DNA of 8,925 nt from Acetobacteraceae bacterium (GTDB lineage Bacteria; Pseudomonadota; Alphaproteobacteria; Acetobacterales; Acetobacteraceae): the NCBI GenBank assembly GCA_947478535.1, contig CANJXD010000215.1, forward strand, positions 1 through 8,925, read 5' to 3'. The translations under genes and the position numbers were made by a program. Shown in pieces: positions 6,635 to 8,925 of the stretch. Numbering within the stretch: the stretch's first letter is position 1; every line of letters starts with the position of its first letter. The notes under the pieces are model-generated. The model was not told the origin of the DNA, did no database searches, and saw only the letters and a list, made by a program, of their open reading frames with translations.

Positions 6635-7476
6635 CTGGCCGCGTGATCGTCGACAGCCAGGTGCATATCTGGGGCGCCGACAGCCCCGATCGCCCCTGGC
6701 CGCCCGGCACCGCCGCCCGCGCGCATCGGCCCGTGGCGCTGGGCGCCGCGGGTCTGCTGGGGGAAATGGCCGAAGCCGGGGTGGACCGCGCGATCCTCGT
6801 ACCGCCCTCCTATGAGGGGGATCGCAACGACCTGGTCCTCGGCGCCTCCACCACCTGGCCAGACCGCTTCCGCGCCATGGTGCGCGTGGTGCTCGAACAG
6901 CCGATGACGCAGCAGGCGCTGGCCGCGTATGTCGCCCAGCCCGGCGTGCTCGGTATCCGCTTCACCTTCCACCTGCCGGCAATGCGCGCGCAGTTCGAAG
7001 CGGGTGCCGCGGACTGGTTCTGGCCGCTGGCGGAGGCACTCGACATTCCCGTGATGATGCTGCCGGTGGGCTCGCTGGCCCGGGTCGATGGCATCGCCGC
7101 GCGGCATCCGGCGCTGCGCATCGCCATCGATCATTTTTCCCACCACCGCGGGCTGGCGGAAGCGCCGCATATCGACACTGCGGAGATCGATGCGCTCGTC
7201 GCGCTGGCCCGGCGGCCGAATGTCAGCGTGAAGGCCTCCTGCCTGCCCTTCTTCTCCACGGACCCATACCCGTTCCGGGACCTGGAGCCGATGATCCGCC
7301 GCGTCTATGACGCCTATGGCCCGCGTCGCTTCTTCTGGGGCAGCGACATGACGCGGCTCGGCTGCTCCTACCGCCAATGCGTCACGCATTTCACCGAGGA
7401 GCTTCCCTGGCTGGATCAGGCCGCGAAGGATTTGGTGATGGGCCGCGCGCTGTTGGACTGGGCGCGGTGGCAATAG
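6631..7476 (+). CDS. Amidohydrolase-2 family metal-dependent hydrolase (TIM barrel)
   Basis: The 281-residue product resembles amidohydrolase-2 proteins such as sugar lactonases, dicarboxylate lactonases and ring-carboxylate decarboxylases. The N-terminal strand reads VIVDSQVHIWG (5-15). Families with a full metal site have D-x-H-x-H here; this one has Asp8, Gln10 and His12, so the first metal His is replaced. IDHFSHHRG (166-174) supplies a later His, and FFWGSDMTRL (234-243) the conserved Asp239. The start is GTG 6631, overlapping the preceding stop as GTGA, a sign of translational coupling; a GTG at 6643 is the alternative but leaves very few residues before the first strand. It probably acts in the cytoplasm on an intermediate of the same pathway. 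The QxH variant, as I recall, occurs in a known subgroup, so it may be a real subfamily trait rather than decay. Confidence 0.88.
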   Translation: MTGRVIVDSQVHIWGADSPDRPWPPGTAARAHRPVALGAAGLLGEMAEAGVDRAILVPPSYEGDRNDLVLGASTTWPDRFRAMVRVVLEQPMTQQALAAYVAQPGVLGIRFTFHLPAMRAQFEAGAADWFWPLAEALDIPVMMLPVGSLARVDGIAARHPALRIAIDHFSHHRGLAEAPHIDTAEIDALVALARRPNVSVKASCLPFFSTDPYPFRDLEPMIRRVYDAYGPRRFFWGSDMTRLGCSYRQCVTHFTEELPWLDQAAKDLVMGRALLDWARWQ

Positions 7477-7485
7477 GGGCAGGCG

Positions 7486-7503
7486 CCCGGCCATAAAGCC
7501 GGG
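7486..7503 (+). terminator. Possible weak terminator hairpin after the amidohydrolase gene
   Basis: CCCGGC (7486-7491) pairs perfectly with GCCGGG (7498-7503) around a six-base loop, 9 bases after the amidohydrolase stop. Only TT follows, so termination strength is doubtful. It is a plausible end of the four-gene operon. Confidence 0.4.
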
Positions 7504-7592
7504 TTATGCACCGCGGCGGCTTTTCCATTGGACTCGGCTTCCGCCCCGGCCGCACGCTCGCCAAAACGCCGGGCGGCACGACCGCGCCGGTG

Positions 7593-7599
7593 AAGGAGG
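7593..7599 (+). promoter_or_regulatory. Strong ribosome binding site of the second Bug gene
   Basis: AAGGAGG sits eight bases before ATG 7608, fixing that start. It rules against the in-frame upstream ATG at 7506, and the out-of-frame ATG at 7600 directly adjoins the motif. Confidence 0.8.
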
Positions 7600-7607
7600 A
7601 TGCGCCC

Positions 7608-8606
7608 ATGTTCCCGATCCCCCGTCGCGGCCTGCTGGCCGCCGGCGCTGCAACCCTTACCGCCCCTGCCTTGCTCGCCCCCTCCGTTCTCGCCCAGGGA
7701 GCGGTCGATTTCCCGCGCCAGAACCTGCGCTTCATCGTGCCCTTCGCCCCCGGTGGCGCGACCGATATTGTGGCGCGGCTGGTGGCGCCAGGCATGCAGG
7801 AATTCCTCGGCCGCCCGGTGGTGATCGAGAATCGCGGCGGCGCGGCCGGGGCCATCGGCTCGGAAGCCATCGTCAGCGCCCCTGCGGATGGCCACAGCTT
7901 CATCATCTACACCATCACCAACGCCGTGCTCGGCCCGGGGCTGACGCGCAATGCGCGGCTCGATCCGCGCACCCAGTTCGAACCCGTCTCCCTCGTGGCG
8001 ACGCTGCCGATGGTGCTGACGGTCGGCAACCATGTGCCGGCCAGCAACCTGCAGGAACTCGTGGCGCTCATGCGCGAAAGGCCGGGGCGGTTGACCTATG
8101 GCTCCGCCGGCATCGGCAGCCTCAACCATTTCGGTGGCCATCTGCTGACGCAGTTGAGCAACACCCAGGCGACGCATGTCCCCTATCGCGGCTCGGGGCC
8201 CGTCTTCGCCGACATGATCGCCGGCAATGTGGATATGATGGTCGAAGGCATCGCCTCCCAGGTCCCGTTCATCCGCAACGGCCAGGTGAAGCCCATCGCC
8301 ACGCTGGCGGAGACGCGCAACCCGCAATTGCCGGACCTCGCGACCTGTGTCGAACAGGGCATGCCCGGCTTCACCATCACGAACTTCATGGGCATCTACG
8401 CCCGCGCCGGCACGCCGCCGGAGATCATCGGCCGGCTCGAAGCCGCGGTGCGCGCAGCAGTGCGGGACGAGGCCATCCAGCGCCGCCTGCGCGATGCCGG
8501 CACCGATCCCGCCGGCACCACCGCGGCGGAATTTCGCACATTCTACCAAGCGCAGCTCGCGCAGTGGATGCCCGTGATCGAGACCTCCGGCATCCGCATG
8601 GAATAG
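7608..8606 (+). CDS. Bug/TctC-family periplasmic solute-binding protein
   Basis: The 332-residue product begins with a twin-arginine-like signal (PRRGLLAAGAA, 5-15), a hydrophobic Ala/Leu core and a likely cleavage after VLA (27-29). Family motifs are LRFIVPFAPGGATDIVAR (40-57) with Asp53, VVIENRGGAAG (71-81), PADGHSFII (92-100), GSAGIGSLNHFGG (165-177) and VPYRGSGPVFADMIAGNVD (191-209). Length and motif order are typical. It shares the fold and motifs with the binding protein at 5639-6634 but is clearly diverged, so the two probably bind different ligands. It follows the amidohydrolase gene by 131 bases and ends three bases before the stop of a third Bug gene on the other strand. No transporter membrane genes are beside it in the window. 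Confidence 0.94.
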   Translation: MFPIPRRGLLAAGAATLTAPALLAPSVLAQGAVDFPRQNLRFIVPFAPGGATDIVARLVAPGMQEFLGRPVVIENRGGAAGAIGSEAIVSAPADGHSFIIYTITNAVLGPGLTRNARLDPRTQFEPVSLVATLPMVLTVGNHVPASNLQELVALMRERPGRLTYGSAGIGSLNHFGGHLLTQLSNTQATHVPYRGSGPVFADMIAGNVDMMVEGIASQVPFIRNGQVKPIATLAETRNPQLPDLATCVEQGMPGFTITNFMGIYARAGTPPEIIGRLEAAVRAAVRDEAIQRRLRDAGTDPAGTTAAEFRTFYQAQLAQWMPVIETSGIRME

Positions 8607-8616
8607 ACCCTATTCC
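8600..8616. terminator. Symmetric hairpin spanning both stop codons of two convergent Bug genes
   Basis: GGAATAG (8600-8606) and CTATTCC (8610-8616) pair perfectly around a three-base loop. The left arm ends in the plus-strand TAG and the right arm contains the minus-strand TAG, so each gene ends in Glu-stop within the same dyad. It could act as a bidirectional terminator, though there is no T-run on either side. The pairing is seen directly; the function is inferred. Confidence 0.45.
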
Positions 8617-8925
8617 GGGGTGATCCCGGCGGCGCGCGCCACGCCCTGCCAGCGGGTGATCTCATCCCGCAGCAGGGTGGCGAATTCGGCGGCGGGCCGT
8701 GGCGTCGGCACGCCGCCCTCCCGCGCCAGGAATTCCGCCGCGGCCGGTGTCGCCAGCACGCGGTTGATGGCGCCGTTCAGCGCCTCGACGATCGGCACCG
8801 GCGTGCGGGCCGCCGCCAGCACGCCCCACCAGAGATTGACGACGACATCGGTGAGCCCCGCTTCCACCAGTGTCGGGATCTCCGGCGCCGCGGCGTTGCG
8901 TTCGCGGCTGGTGATGGCGATGCCC
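8610..8925 (-). CDS. Bug/TctC-family solute-binding protein, C-terminal part (5' end outside window)
   Basis: The minus-strand frame is open to the window edge, giving the last 104 residues. It starts within the motif GIAITSRERNAAAPEIPTLV (1-20), which matches the family pattern of a short strand, an Arg, then PxxPTLxEAG, and continues through LWWGVLAAARTP (31-42) and LNGAINRVLATPAAAEFL (49-66). The end, AAEFATLLRDEITRW followed by a GI-x-x-E terminus, is similar to the tail of the convergent Bug gene, showing they are paralogues. The N-terminal domain and signal peptide are not visible. A GTG at 8867 is internal, since the homology continues upstream of it to the edge. Confidence 0.9.
   Translation of the reverse strand, partial: GIAITSRERNAAAPEIPTLVEAGLTDVVVNLWWGVLAAARTPVPIVEALNGAINRVLATPAAAEFLAREGGVPTPRPAAEFATLLRDEITRWQGVARAAGITPE

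Larger units (their letters stand above)
7477..7607 (+). promoter_or_regulatory. Non-coding gap upstream of the second Bug gene
   Basis: This is the longest gap in the window (131 bases). It holds the hairpin near its start and the ribosome site AAGGAGG (7593-7599) near its end. I found no convincing -35/-10 pair, so whether the second Bug gene has its own promoter or is read through from the operon is open. Confidence 0.35.

Noticed and set aside
7506..7607. N-terminal extension of the second Bug protein from ATG 7506
   Set aside because: The added 34 residues would precede a normal twin-arginine-like signal peptide, and the strong ribosome site lies just before 7608.
7600..7824. Alternative ATG at 7600 opening a 74-codon frame
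   Set aside because: The ribosome motif touches this ATG, and the frame overlaps the Bug gene without any family-like sequence; ATG 7608 has proper spacing and a signal peptide.
1..8925. Defence system, CRISPR, mobile element or RNA gene
   Set aside because: The window is filled by metabolic and transport genes with normal lengths; no repeats array, transposase, integrase, tRNA or rRNA pattern was seen.

Overview
The window is very GC-rich coding DNA with G/C-heavy third codon positions and almost no non-coding space. It encodes acyl-CoA enzymes together with solute-binding proteins of the Bug/TctC type. Large Bug families are known mainly from Betaproteobacteria and from Alphaproteobacteria of the Acetobacteraceae (Roseomonas-like). 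That background, with the twin-arginine-like export signals, suggests one of these groups, probably Acetobacteraceae. This placement is inference; no rRNA or marker gene is present.

Layout. Left block, plus strand: the C-terminal part of an acyl-CoA dehydrogenase (1-738, cut by the window edge), then a nitronate-monooxygenase-type flavin oxidoreductase (740-1738), separated by one base. A crotonase-fold protein (1749-2531, minus) converges on them with a 10-base gap. Middle block, plus strand, from a short divergent promoter region (2532-2633): a fused NDP-forming acyl-CoA synthetase (2634-4769), a second crotonase-fold protein (4793-5611), a Bug-type binding protein (5639-6634) and an amidohydrolase-2 family protein (6631-7476, GTGA overlap). 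These four look like one operon. Right block: a second Bug protein (7608-8606, plus) and the 3' end of a third (8610-8925, minus), convergent with only three bases between the stop codons.

How the genes may work together (inference): the Bug proteins would capture a carboxylate in the periplasm, the amidohydrolase could open a lactone or decarboxylate/hydrolyse an intermediate, the synthetase would make the CoA thioester, and the dehydrogenase and crotonases would process the acyl chain or ring. The substrate cannot be read from the sequence. No transporter membrane subunits (TctA/TctB) and no regulator lie in the window.

There are no RNA genes, insertion sequences, CRISPR arrays or phage genes. 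I see no clearly new system. The points most worth a second look are the lost canonical catalytic or metal-binding residues in four enzymes (both crotonases, the amidohydrolase, the dehydrogenase) and perfect hairpins at gene ends, one of which contains the stop codons of two convergent paralogues.
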